From an uncultured Bacteroidia bacterium (GTDB taxonomy: Bacteria; Bacteroidota; Bacteroidia; Bacteroidales; UBA932): DNA of 64,000 nucleotides. Both the position numbers and the translations under genes were made by a program. Location: positions 62,001-126,000 of the forward strand of contig CADAAA010000004.1 of NCBI GenBank assembly GCA_902785785.1. Reading direction: 5' to 3'. The notes under the pieces are model-generated. The model was not told where the DNA came from. It did no database searches and saw only the letters and a list, made by a program, of their open reading frames with translations. Shown here piece after piece: positions 26,636-35,355 of the stretch; within the stretch, counting starts at the first letter, position 1, and the number at the start of each line of letters is the position of its first letter.

Positions 26636-27301
26636 ATGCGCAAGACAGCTTTTTGTTTTTTATTGGCCTGCCTGATGGCGGGGGGATACGCTCGGGCGCA
26701 GGGCAGCGACACGGCCGGCATCCCTGAGGATGTGTTCTACCTGATGCCTTCCTTCGGGGAGGGGAGCGTGTATTTCAGCGACAAAAGCCCGGCACATGGC
26801 CGGCTGAACATCTGCGCTGTGGACAACTCCCTCCGTTTCATCGACGATTCCGGGCAGGAGCTTTCCGTCTCCGACATAGGCAATGTCAGGCATGTGATCA
26901 TCGACGGAGTGATGTTCATCAGGAACAACGGCGCCTTCTACCGGGTCTATCCGCTTACCCCGGACCTGGGCGTAGCCCTCAGGCGTGCGGTGAGGATCAA
27001 GTACGACGGCAAGCCGGGCGCATACGGATCGGTGGAATACACGAGCTCCATTACTGAATACGGGACCATCTACGGTTCCGACGGGACGACGTACAACCTC
27101 AACAAGGACAAGAAGTACCCCTACGTGGTTTCGGAGACTCTCTTCCTCTACCGCGGGAACAGCGTCGTGGTTTTCAACGAGAAGAACCTCAAGAAGTCCT
27201 TCCCCGGGAAGAAGGATGAGATCGGCCTGTATTTCAAGTCCGGGAAGGCCCCGAAGACGGCAGAGGAGGCACTGGAACTCCTGGAAGGCTTGAACGAATG
27301 A
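26636..27301 (+). CDS. Unknown secreted protein
   Basis: 221 residues from the ATG at 26636; a TTG codon 15 bases earlier is in frame but lacks a better leader. The signal peptide ends near GGYARAQG. The mature part contains SVYFSDKSPAHGRLNIC, QELSVSDIGNVRHVIIDGVMFIRNNGAFYRVYPL in pieces and GTTYNLNKDKKYPYVVS. I do not recognise a family. It follows the paralogous-domain lipoprotein by 16 bases and precedes a gene relic and a transposase. Confidence 0.6.
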   Translation: MRKTAFCFLLACLMAGGYARAQGSDTAGIPEDVFYLMPSFGEGSVYFSDKSPAHGRLNICAVDNSLRFIDDSGQELSVSDIGNVRHVIIDGVMFIRNNGAFYRVYPLTPDLGVALRRAVRIKYDGKPGAYGSVEYTSSITEYGTIYGSDGTTYNLNKDKKYPYVVSETLFLYRGNSVVVFNEKNLKKSFPGKKDEIGLYFKSGKAPKTAEEALELLEGLNE

Positions 27302-27320
27302 CCCCGGCCGCATTGACGGC

Positions 27321-27384
27321 TGGGCGGACGATAACGGCGGATCTGGTCCGTGGGTGAAAACTGCGGCCTGTGGACTTTATGTGT
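27321..27384 (+). pseudogene. Decayed copy of part of the upstream lipoprotein gene
   Basis: Bases 27325-27375 closely resemble 26411-26461 inside the lipoprotein gene. With one base missing, translation gives DDNG, then IWSVGENCGLWT, against DNNGRIWSVGDNCGLWT in the intact gene. No start or remainder is present. It looks like the remnant of a paralogue cut off where the transposase gene now begins. Confidence 0.6.
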
Positions 27385-27399
27385 CCTCAGCCTCATATT

Positions 27400-29109
27400 T
27401 CATTTGAGGCCGAGGGCTGAGAGGATGCGGATGTGAGCGTCGGAAAGGGGAGAGGGGATGCAGGTGCCGTCGCCGGCGTCGGCGCAGGGGACCGAGTGCA
27501 TCTCGTCGAGGAGTTCCATTACATTCCGGAAGGGCAGAGGCTCATTCTTCGGGCCGCCGGTGGCGGCCTCAGGCCGTAAGGCATGGCGCAGCCAGGTGTT
27601 GAAGAGGAGACTGATATACTGGAGTACCTGCACCCCGAAACTCAGGCTGCCGGTGTTGGAAGGAGCGTGTGGAAAATCCAGCATGGAACGGAACTGTCGC
27701 AGGAACTTTTCCTGATCGTATTTCAGCCCGTAAATGGATACGGCTTCAAGAGGACCGATGCTGAGTCCGGAGGTAATGTTGGCGTAGAATCCTGATGCCA
27801 TTCTGGTGTTCAGGATCCGGGACTTGTCGGGAGAGAAGCTTGTAACCGTCTGTTTTTCTGCGTTATAAATAGTGTTGAAGAAGTAGTAGTCACGACGGAG
27901 CGTGCGTCGGTCAGCGATGACGATGCCATAGTCCGCAATCTCTTTCAGTGCTGCCTGCTGTGAGGTGATCTCGGCGTCGATCTGGGCAAGCTCGGCGGTG
28001 CGTCGTTCGGGGTTGAAAAACAGGTTGAGCCGGAGGCCGGTCGAGTCGGTGTCTGAGGTGGCGATGGACGGGTACTGGCTATACCAGCGGCGGGACGATG
28101 CATCGTAGCGCATGCCGGCGGGGTGCGAGCGGAAACGGCCGAAGGCCTGTATCCGCTCCATGACTGCCGGCTGTTTCACGTCTACGCACATTACCATAGG
28201 TCCGTCCTGAAAATACCTTTCCATGCCTTGCAGCGAATCGTATCCGCGATCCGTGATGACCGTAACGTCCCCGAGACCTATCTTGGCCAATTCGGAACGG
28301 AAGATGCCGATCCCGCGCACATCTGTCACGGCTTCCGGATATGACGAGTAAACGACTGGAATATGGTCGTCCAGCGAGTAGGCTACAGCTTCGACCGTGG
28401 ACTGGAAATGTATGCGCTCGGTCTTCTGGCCCCACCTGCGGTCAGAGACCGAATCTCCGGAAGAATACCGGGTGATGGAGTCGACGGCGCACAGGCGACC
28501 GCATTGATACCTGCTTCGCCTCAAATCCATGAAACGCCTGAAGGATATACGGTTGACAGAAGCAAGGGACTCGGAGACCATTTCGCCGAGGGGCCTTTCA
28601 GACGGTACTTTGGTCGAGGCTTGCCATCGAGCGAAACGCAGGAACGACATCCCTGTCAGGAAAGGGTAATATGCGAGGGTGAGGAGGTCGTCGGAGACTG
28701 ATTCTCCAAAAGCCTCCGCGAGGTCCTCGCGGAGACCGAACCTTTCGGCGACGCGCTCAAGGAGCCATACGTCGCCGAAGGCCTTGCCTGCGTCCGCGGC
28801 GCGGAACGGCAGCGGACGCTGCAGGGCCCCGGGGCCTCCGGCCCCCGGCCCTGCGTCCGCCGCCTGAGCCGCGGACAGGTCCCATCCTTCCGGAAATATC
28901 AGCTTGCTGCGCAGCTCTTCCGGAGCTTCGAGGTAGCGCTTCCCGGGTATGAAACGGAGATCTTCCGTCACCGTTCCCCAATGTATCACGCTGTATCTTC
29001 TCCTGCCCGAATCGTCAAGGGTGAAGGGGTGGGTGGCTGCATAGCGATGCCCGGCATTGCGATGCAAAGATACCCTGTAAATGCTGTCCGGCCGAGATGT
29101 CCTTGCCAT
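27400..29109 (-). mobile_element. IS4/IS1634-like DDE transposase gene
   Basis: 569 residues, apparently intact. Seen: an N-terminal region with YLEAPEELRSKL, a catalytic-type first Asp in LCAVDSITRYSS, the second in VTVITDRGYDSLQGM, and near the C-terminus YGLKYDQEKFLRQFRSM, similar to the Y-(x2)-R/K-(x3)-E signature of the IS4 superfamily. The residue between the Asp motifs and the E suggests the long-insertion IS1634 group. I could not find terminal inverted repeats or a target duplication, so the borders are unknown and it may be a solo or stranded copy. Its stop lies in a hairpin (27385-27395 / 27405-27415). Confidence 0.8.
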
Positions 29110-29110
29110 T

Positions 29111-29213
29111 ATTAATTGTACATTATTGTTATCCGAATAAATTGTAATCTGTGCAAATATAGCTTTAATTGTTTGAATTTCAAAGTATTGTGTGTGACAA
29201 TTAATTGTACATT
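29111..29213. repeat. Two 14-bp direct repeats bracketing the transposase promoter
   Basis: ATTAATTGTACATT occurs at 29111-29124, right at the transposase start, and again at 29200-29213. The second copy is part of the palindrome ACAATTAATTGT (29197-29208). The transposase promoter lies between them. They could be operators for autoregulation or part of the element's end. Confidence 0.6.
29154..29184 (-). promoter_or_regulatory. Consensus promoter of the transposase gene, TTTG-N19-TATATTTG
   Basis: On the minus strand, TTTG (29181-29184) and TATATTTG (29154-29161) are separated by 19 bases. The expected leader is about 40 nt. Confidence 0.65.
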
Positions 29214-29258
29214 TCTGCGGAGTATGTGCAGTAATACTCTTTTTTGTCGCGCGCGAGG

Positions 29259-29266
29259 TATATTTG
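29259..29266 (+). promoter_or_regulatory. -7 box TATATTTG before the TonB-dependent receptor
   Basis: An exact TAnnTTTG match, 22 bases before the ATG at 29289. A TTTG at 29243 is too close to be a standard -33 box. Confidence 0.5.
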
Positions 29267-29288
29267 CATACTTTTTACACCTTTGAAA

Positions 29289-31154
29289 ATGAAAGACTTG
29301 TTAAGGCTCGCGGCAGCTATTCTACTTGCCGCTACTCTGTCTCCTGCCAACCTTATGGCAGACAACCAGGAAAGAACCGATACCCTCGCAACTTCCGTCA
29401 TCACCGGTACCCGCATGTCCGTCCTCCGTGACGCCCTTCCCGCTCCGGTTTCAGTGGTCGGCCGTGCATCTATCGCGACCAGCGACGAGACCGCGGTGAT
29501 GCCCGCGGTGATGGAGCAGGTCCCCGGCCTCTTTGTGACCTCGCGCGGTGTGACCGGATACGGCGTCTCCAACGGCGCCGCCGGCGCAATCTCGCTCCGC
29601 GGTTTCGGTGCCGGCGCCGGCCGTGTCATCATCCTCATCGACGGACACCCCCAGTTTGAGTCGATCTACGGCCATCCTGTCGCTGACGAATACATGGCTG
29701 CCAACGCGCAGCGCGTCGAAGTTTCGCGCGGTGCGGCATCCGTGCTGTACGGATCCAACGCCATGGGAGGAGCCATCAATATCATTACCCGCAAGCCTGT
29801 CAAGGATGGCAACAGCGTGGATTTCAAGGCTATGGGCGGTTCGTACGGCACTTACCGTGTCAGTTTTGCCGACAATTACAAGAAGGGTAGGTTCACTTCG
29901 TCCGTCACTTTGGGACACGACCGTACAGAAGGGCACCGCGAGAGTTCCGCGTACCATTCCACCAACGGTATGGTCAAACTCGGCTACCAGCTCAGCAGCG
30001 CATGGAAGGCCGGTGCCAATGTCAGTCTCATGAAGGCTTACTCCGAGAATCCCGGAACGGTTTCCGCTCCCATGTTCGACGGCTGGTCCGACATCATCCG
30101 CGGCATGGCCGGTCTCTCACTTGAGAACAAATATGAGAAGACTTCCGGAAACATCGATCTGTACTACAACTTCGGTGACCATACGATCAATGACGGATAC
30201 AACCAGGGCGGCAAGCCCCGTGAGTTCCTTTTCCATGGCACAGACTTCACCGCCGGCCTGTCGGCATACCAGATGGTACCGCTTTTCACCGGCAATACCC
30301 TGACCGTCGGTACGGACCTCATCTACTACGGTGGCAATGCATACCGTGACCCTGTCAAAGAAATCTATGCCGACCACAAGAAACTCAATGAGGAGGCGGT
30401 CTATGTGTTTGACCAGCAGACCTTCGGCCGTTTCATGTTCAACGCCGGCATCCGTTTCGATTATCATAGCTCATACGGCGCAGAATGGATTCCTCAAGTC
30501 GGTATCTCCTATATGCCCGGCGACAATACCACCATCAAGGCTTCAGCCTCGAAGGGTTTCCGCATGCCCAACATGCGTGAGCTCTACATGTACGCATCCG
30601 CCAATTCCGAACTCCTCCCGGAAGAGGCCTGGAGCTATGACTTGACTTTCGGACAGCATTTCCTGGGCGGAGCTCTCAATACCGAACTCAGCCTCTTCTA
30701 TACCAAGGGATCCAACATCATCGAGGTGGTGCGTGAGAACGGTAAGCCGCAGAACCGCAATGTCGGTGCCTTCACCAACAAGGGTGTCGAGTTTGCCGCC
30801 GACTGGCGCGTCAACCGTGCACTCAGCCTCAATGCCAATTACAGTTTTCTGAAGATGGATGTGCTCTATACCGGAGCCCCTGTACACAAGGCTTATGCGG
30901 GCATCGACTGGACTCCCGGACGTTTCAGCGCCAATCTCGGCGTCATGATGATCCGTGACCTGTATCTGTCCACCGGTGAAGGTGCAGTCACCAGCAACTA
31001 CATCGACCTCAAGGCGCGTGTCGGCTATAAGTTCAACGACTGGCTGCAGGTCTTCGCACGTGGAATGAATCTCCTGAACCAGGAATATGAGACGATGCTC
31101 GGTTACCCCGAGCCCGGCATCACCATCCTCGGCGGTATCTCCATCTCGCTTTAG
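29289..31154 (+). CDS. TonB-dependent outer-membrane receptor
   Basis: 621 residues. Signal peptide (1-25), then a plug domain starting near TSVITGTRMSVLRDALPAPVSVV with GAISLRGFGAGAGRVIILIDG in part, ASVLYGSNAMGGAINIITRK, then a 22-strand barrel. The end NQEYETMLGYPEPGITILGG-ISISL fits the final strands. It lacks the N-terminal carboxypeptidase-like domain of SusC proteins and resembles BtuB/CirA-type receptors for cobalamin, siderophores or haem. No SusD, lipoprotein or ABC partner is next to it. The start codon is at the signal peptide, not the in-frame upstream codon at 29244. A strong terminator follows. Confidence 0.93.
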   Translation: MKDLLRLAAAILLAATLSPANLMADNQERTDTLATSVITGTRMSVLRDALPAPVSVVGRASIATSDETAVMPAVMEQVPGLFVTSRGVTGYGVSNGAAGAISLRGFGAGAGRVIILIDGHPQFESIYGHPVADEYMAANAQRVEVSRGAASVLYGSNAMGGAINIITRKPVKDGNSVDFKAMGGSYGTYRVSFADNYKKGRFTSSVTLGHDRTEGHRESSAYHSTNGMVKLGYQLSSAWKAGANVSLMKAYSENPGTVSAPMFDGWSDIIRGMAGLSLENKYEKTSGNIDLYYNFGDHTINDGYNQGGKPREFLFHGTDFTAGLSAYQMVPLFTGNTLTVGTDLIYYGGNAYRDPVKEIYADHKKLNEEAVYVFDQQTFGRFMFNAGIRFDYHSSYGAEWIPQVGISYMPGDNTTIKASASKGFRMPNMRELYMYASANSELLPEEAWSYDLTFGQHFLGGALNTELSLFYTKGSNIIEVVRENGKPQNRNVGAFTNKGVEFAADWRVNRALSLNANYSFLKMDVLYTGAPVHKAYAGIDWTPGRFSANLGVMMIRDLYLSTGEGAVTSNYIDLKARVGYKFNDWLQVFARGMNLLNQEYETMLGYPEPGITILGGISISL

Positions 31155-31177
31155 GGGAGGGATTCAATTCATTGATT

Positions 31178-31209
31178 CACCCTGCGGATTGCCCGCGGGG
31201 TGTTTTTTT
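31178..31209 (+). terminator. Terminator of the TonB receptor gene
   Basis: Stem CACCCTGCGG / CCGCGGGGTG with one wobble pair, 5-base loop, then seven T residues. The T-run runs into the promoter of the next gene. Confidence 0.88.
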
Positions 31210-31211
31210 AT

Positions 31212-31219
31212 TATCTTTG
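31212..31219 (+). promoter_or_regulatory. -7 box TATCTTTG immediately before the UmuC-like polymerase
   Basis: An exact TAnnTTTG match ending five bases before the ATG at 31225, so the transcript would be leaderless or nearly so. Confidence 0.5.
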
Positions 31220-31224
31220 TGTAG

Positions 31225-32619
31225 ATGAAATCCCGGACATATATCGCTATAGACCTGAAGTCGTTCTACGCCTCGGTGGAGTGCGTGGAGCGGGGGCTGG
31301 ATCCGCTGACGACGAATCTCGTCGTCGCGGACGCCTCCCGCACCGACAAGACCATCTGCCTGGCCGTGTCGCCTTCGCTGAAGGCTTACGGCATAGGCGG
31401 CCGGCCGCGTCTTTTCGAAGTGGTCCAAAAGGTCGCGCAGATCAATCGTGGCCGCAGGGAACGTCTGGAATACATAGTCGCCACGCCAAGGATGGCCCTG
31501 TACATGCAGGTCAGCAGCCGGATTTATTCCATTTACCTGAAATATGTAGCCCCGGAAGACATCCATGTCTATTCCATAGACGAGGTGTTCATCGATGCTA
31601 CGGACTATCTCATAACCTACTCATGCACAGCACATGACCTTGCTATGCGGATGATCCGCGACGTACTGGCTACGACGGGGATCACCGCCACGGCTGGCAT
31701 CGGGACCAACCTTTATCTGGCGAAAGTGGCCATGGACATCGTTGCCAAGCATACCGATCCCGATAAGGACGGAGTACGCATTGCTCAACTCGATGAAATG
31801 TCCTACCGCCGTCTGCTCTGGGACCATACGCCCTTGACGGACTTCTGGCGGGTAGGGCATGGCATAGCCGCCAAGTTGGAGGCGGCGGGCATCCATACCA
31901 TGGGTGCCCTGGCCCGCCGCTCGCTCGATCCCGCATGGGAGGCATACCTATATAAGCTTTTCGGCATCAATGCCGAACTGCTGATCGACCATGCCTGGGG
32001 TTGGGAACCATGTACGATGGCCCTGATCAAGGCTTTCCGTCCATCGGCGAACAGCCTGGGATCAGGCCAGGTGCTGATGGAACCATATACTTTCGAGAAG
32101 GCAAGGACGGTGATGGGGGAGATGGTCGATTCACTGGTTATGGACCTTGTGGAGAAGCGGCTGGTCACAGACCAGATTGTCATCGGTGTCAATTATGAGC
32201 GGTTGGATACCGCGGTTGCGTCTGGAGGGAAGGTCTATGACGGAAAGCAGGTCCGCGACTGGTACGGCCGCACGGTGCCCAAGCCGGCGCACGGCTCGGT
32301 GAATCTCGGCCGCAGGACTTCGTCCACACGGCTAATTACCGAGGCCGTCCTCGGCCTTTTCGACAAGATAGTCGACAGGGACCTGTATGTCCGCCGCCTG
32401 AATATAGTGGCGGCGAACGTGACGGCGGAAAACGGCGAAGGGGAACAGCTCGACCTGTTCGGCGAATCTTTTGATACAGACAAGGAGCGCCGCCAGCAGG
32501 AGGCTATACTGGAAATCCGCCGCAAATACGGCAAGAACGCTATCCTCAAGGGTATGAACTTCGAGGAAGGTGCCACCGCCATAGAACGCAACAAACAGAT
32601 AGGAGGACACAAGGCATGA
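31225..32619 (+). CDS. Y-family translesion DNA polymerase, UmuC/UvrX-like
   Basis: 464 residues. Y-family polymerases copy past damaged bases. The catalytic metal ligands are present: Asp10 in AIDLKSFYASVE, and YSIDEVFID with Asp119 and Glu120. Palm, thumb and little-finger regions are all accounted for, with the little finger starting around GSGQVLMEPYTFEKA. The sequence is unlike the DinB on the other strand and resembles the DNA repair polymerases of the UvrX group that come with a YolD-like protein. Its stop overlaps the next start by four bases (ATGA). Confidence 0.9.
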   Translation: MKSRTYIAIDLKSFYASVECVERGLDPLTTNLVVADASRTDKTICLAVSPSLKAYGIGGRPRLFEVVQKVAQINRGRRERLEYIVATPRMALYMQVSSRIYSIYLKYVAPEDIHVYSIDEVFIDATDYLITYSCTAHDLAMRMIRDVLATTGITATAGIGTNLYLAKVAMDIVAKHTDPDKDGVRIAQLDEMSYRRLLWDHTPLTDFWRVGHGIAAKLEAAGIHTMGALARRSLDPAWEAYLYKLFGINAELLIDHAWGWEPCTMALIKAFRPSANSLGSGQVLMEPYTFEKARTVMGEMVDSLVMDLVEKRLVTDQIVIGVNYERLDTAVASGGKVYDGKQVRDWYGRTVPKPAHGSVNLGRRTSSTRLITEAVLGLFDKIVDRDLYVRRLNIVAANVTAENGEGEQLDLFGESFDTDKERRQQEAILEIRRKYGKNAILKGMNFEEGATAIERNKQIGGHKA

Positions 32620-32837
32620 CGGACAAATACGATGATATCATCAACCTGCCGCATCCGACATCCAAGCGCTTCCAGCGGATGCCGCTGGCGGAGCGCGCGG
32701 CGCAGTTTTCCCCATTCGCCGCGCTGACCGGCTACGATGCGCTCATCCGTGAAACCGCGCGGCGAAACGAGATCCTCTTCGAACCTGACGGGACGGATAA
32801 CCAGCCTCTGGATGATGATTCCATCGATTTTCCTTGA
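32616..32837 (+). CDS. YolD-like small partner of the Y-family polymerase
   Basis: 73 residues. It contains DDIINLPHPTSKRFQRMPLAER, then AAQFSPFAALTGYDALIRET, the conserved core of small proteins encoded directly after UvrX/UmuC-like polymerases in Firmicutes and Bacteroidetes. These are thought to act as accessory or UmuD-like partners, but the biochemistry is not established. The ATGA overlap with the polymerase gene argues for translational coupling. Confidence 0.82.
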   Translation: MTDKYDDIINLPHPTSKRFQRMPLAERAAQFSPFAALTGYDALIRETARRNEILFEPDGTDNQPLDDDSIDFP

Positions 32838-32839
32838 AT

Positions 32840-34021
32840 TCAGGATTTGCGCTCGTAGGCGCGCAGGCGCGCGTCCTCGTTCTGCGCTGCCTGCTCGTCA
32901 TAGGCGCGGTCCCATTCGCGGTAGTATTCCATGCGCGGATCCTCGAACAGGGACATCTGTACGAAAGGGTCGTGAGTGAGCCTTGAGACCCCGAGCCCGA
33001 CTTGTCGGACCGGGGTCTCGCCGTTCCATATCTCGGCGAGCATGCGCCGCGCCTCGTTCAGGATCACCGCCGTGACATCGGTCGGCTCAGGCAGGGTGCA
33101 CTGACGTTGCATGACAGTGAAGTCCTTGTATTTGATGAATACGGACACGCAGGAGCCGCGGAAGCCGTGCTTGCGGACGCGGTGGGCCACGATGCCCGCG
33201 ACCTTGAACAGGGCGCGATCCAGTGCCTTTGGATCTGTTATGTCCTGCGGGAAAGTCCGCTCGGCGCTGATGCTTTTCGCTTCGGGTACCTCGGTTTCGA
33301 CGGGGGAGTCGTCCCGCCCGTTGGCGTTCTCATGCAGCTGAAGGGCGAATTTCTGGCCTACGAGCTGGGTGAGTGAGCCCATTCCCAGCGAGGCCAGGTC
33401 GCCGATGGTGCGTATGCCATTGTGAAGTAGCCTCTCTTCCGTCTTCTTTCCGACCCACAGCAGGTCCCTTACACCGAGCGGCCACATCTTCTCAGGGACT
33501 TCCTCGATCCAGAGCGTATGAACCTTGTCCGGCTTCTCGAAATCGGAGGCCATCTTGGCCAGCAGTTTGTTTGATCCTACGCCGACATTGACCGTAAAAC
33601 CGAGGGTGTCGCGGATCTCGTCCTTCAGAGCGGTAGCTGTCTCCACGGGATCGCGACCGTCGAGGAAGGATGTCATGTCGATAAAGCACTCGTCGATCGA
33701 AAACTGCTGAAGGACAGGGGAGTAGCGGCGGCAGATGCCTATGAAGCCTTCCGAGCAATCCTTGTACCACTCCCAGTCGCCTCGGACAATGACGAGGTCG
33801 GGAAACGTGCGCAGCGCCATTGATACAGGCTGCGCAGTCTTGATGCCAAGCTTCTTGGCAGGCATGGAGGCGGCGGTGATGATGCTCCGGCGGTCCGAAG
33901 GGTCGCCGGATACGACGGAAGGGACCAGCCGGATATCCGGCTGGCCCTCTCCAATCATCTTCACCGCCGTCCAGCTGAGGAATGCGGAGTTGACGTCTAT
34001 ATGGAATATCGTCCGACGCAA
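32840..34021 (-). CDS. dinB: DNA polymerase IV (DinB)
   Basis: 393 residues, Y-family. Catalytic residues: Asp9 in FHIDVNSAFLSW and Asp110/Glu111 in FSIDECFID. A helix-hairpin-helix thumb (GVRDLLWVGKKTEERLLHNGIRTIGDLA in pieces) and a little finger (AERTFPQDI) follow. The family start requires a TTG initiation codon (34019-34021), because no ATG or GTG lies near the first beta strand. This TTG follows directly on the stop codon of the esterase gene, so it is probably translated from the same mRNA. Tail to tail with the other Y-family polymerase operon, with two bases between stops. Confidence 0.92.
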   Translation of the reverse strand: MRRTIFHIDVNSAFLSWTAVKMIGEGQPDIRLVPSVVSGDPSDRRSIITAASMPAKKLGIKTAQPVSMALRTFPDLVIVRGDWEWYKDCSEGFIGICRRYSPVLQQFSIDECFIDMTSFLDGRDPVETATALKDEIRDTLGFTVNVGVGSNKLLAKMASDFEKPDKVHTLWIEEVPEKMWPLGVRDLLWVGKKTEERLLHNGIRTIGDLASLGMGSLTQLVGQKFALQLHENANGRDDSPVETEVPEAKSISAERTFPQDITDPKALDRALFKVAGIVAHRVRKHGFRGSCVSVFIKYKDFTVMQRQCTLPEPTDVTAVILNEARRMLAEIWNGETPVRQVGLGVSRLTHDPFVQMSLFEDPRMEYYREWDRAYDEQAAQNEDARLRAYERKS

Positions 34022-35260
34022 CTATTTGTAGAATACGGTATTGAAGAAGTCCTCCATCTGCCTGGCATAGGGGATCCCGTATTTCTTGAACGTCTCCTTG
34101 GTGGCGGTGTCGGGCTTCCAGTCGTAGTAGGCGTGTGCGGCTCCGGGGACCTTTACATAGTAAACTTCCTGTCCGGCGGCCTTGAGGGCGTTGTAATACT
34201 CCATGGTCACCTCATCGGTGATGAGGGTGTCTTCAGTACCGCGGTTGATCCAGTGAGGGATCTTGCGGAGCTTCGGCGACGGGATGTTGTCGATAGGGGC
34301 TACGGCCTTCTTGCCATCTTCGGGGAGATTGTTGACGAAGCGTTCGATGCCGCTGACTGCGAAGATACCGTAGTTTGGAGCAACGGCCTTGATGGCCAGG
34401 AGTTTCTTGCGGGCTTTCTTGGCACTCATACCCTTGGGCATATAGGTGGGGAGGTACTGATAGACTCCGGGCTTGACGCCGAATCCGCCGTCGCCGACCC
34501 GCTCAATCATGTTTGCCACAGAGGCGCAGAGATGTCCTCCGGCACTGTCGCCCGTGACTGCCAGGCGTTTAGGATCCAGTCCGTAATCCGCTGCATGCTC
34601 CTGGATATGGAGGATGGCGCCGTAGCAGTCCTCGATGAGGTCTACCATGGTATTGGGCTCCTTGTCTCCGTCGGCAGTACCGTTCCAGCGGTAGTCGATG
34701 CTGAATACGACATACTTGCCATCCCTGGAAAGCTCGCGGGCAAGCCCAAGCATCACATCTTCGCAGTTCATCTGCCAGCCACCGCCATGGATGATGACGA
34801 TACCCGGAAGCTTCTTCGCTCCGTCGGGGATGTAGGCGTCGTATTTCAACTCCTTGACGCCGGGTTTGGCATAGACGATATCATTGATACGTGTGATGCC
34901 TTTCACGAGCTCGGGCTCCACGAAGGAGGCACCGACAGAGCAGGCGCCGTCAACGGTCACTTCGAATTCCTGTGAGGTGTATTCGGTGAAATAGGCGAAA
35001 CGGCCGCCCATGGCCTTGTAACCGCATTCGAAGATATAGCCTGGATCTGCAGTCGCCTTGACCTTGAGGACAGCGCCCTTCGGGAATTCCTTGCCCTCGG
35101 CGGGAATGGCAGGGGTGACCTCGATGCGTCCGTGGGTGCATTCACCGATGGTAACCTTGAAAGGACCGTTGGGATTGGCGGCCGGACGGCGGTTCTGGGA
35201 AAAAGCCAGAACGGATAGGAAAACAGATGCGATAGTCAGTAGGATTCGGGTGGTTTTCAT
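34022..35260 (-). CDS. Secreted alpha/beta-hydrolase (acetylesterase-like) with InlB-type N-terminal repeat
   Basis: 412 residues. The signal peptide (about 1-21) is followed by a small beta domain (about 33-115) with the pattern VTIGECTHGRIEVTP, FPKGAVLKVKATADPGYIF and CSVGASFV, typical of divergent InlB B-repeats. The catalytic domain (about 120-412) has the oxyanion motif HGGGW (158-162), nucleophile GDSAGGHL (Ser239), and a late His in GAAHAYYDW. It belongs to the BD-FAE/lipase_3-like esterases that often remove acetyl or feruloyl groups from plant polysaccharides. The substrate is inferred only from family. Confidence 0.85.
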   Translation of the reverse strand: MKTTRILLTIASVFLSVLAFSQNRRPAANPNGPFKVTIGECTHGRIEVTPAIPAEGKEFPKGAVLKVKATADPGYIFECGYKAMGGRFAYFTEYTSQEFEVTVDGACSVGASFVEPELVKGITRINDIVYAKPGVKELKYDAYIPDGAKKLPGIVIIHGGGWQMNCEDVMLGLARELSRDGKYVVFSIDYRWNGTADGDKEPNTMVDLIEDCYGAILHIQEHAADYGLDPKRLAVTGDSAGGHLCASVANMIERVGDGGFGVKPGVYQYLPTYMPKGMSAKKARKKLLAIKAVAPNYGIFAVSGIERFVNNLPEDGKKAVAPIDNIPSPKLRKIPHWINRGTEDTLITDEVTMEYYNALKAAGQEVYYVKVPGAAHAYYDWKPDTATKETFKKYGIPYARQMEDFFNTVFYK

Positions 35261-35355
35261 GTTATTCGTGTTTTAGTAAGTAAAAATAGCTTTAAAATCC
35301 GAGAAATATGCGATATTTATAGAAAACATCGCCAGATCGGCTGAATTGTTCCATT

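Noticed and set aside
27376-29240. Terminal inverted repeats of the transposase element
   Set aside because: I compared the ends by eye and found no convincing match or target-site duplication.
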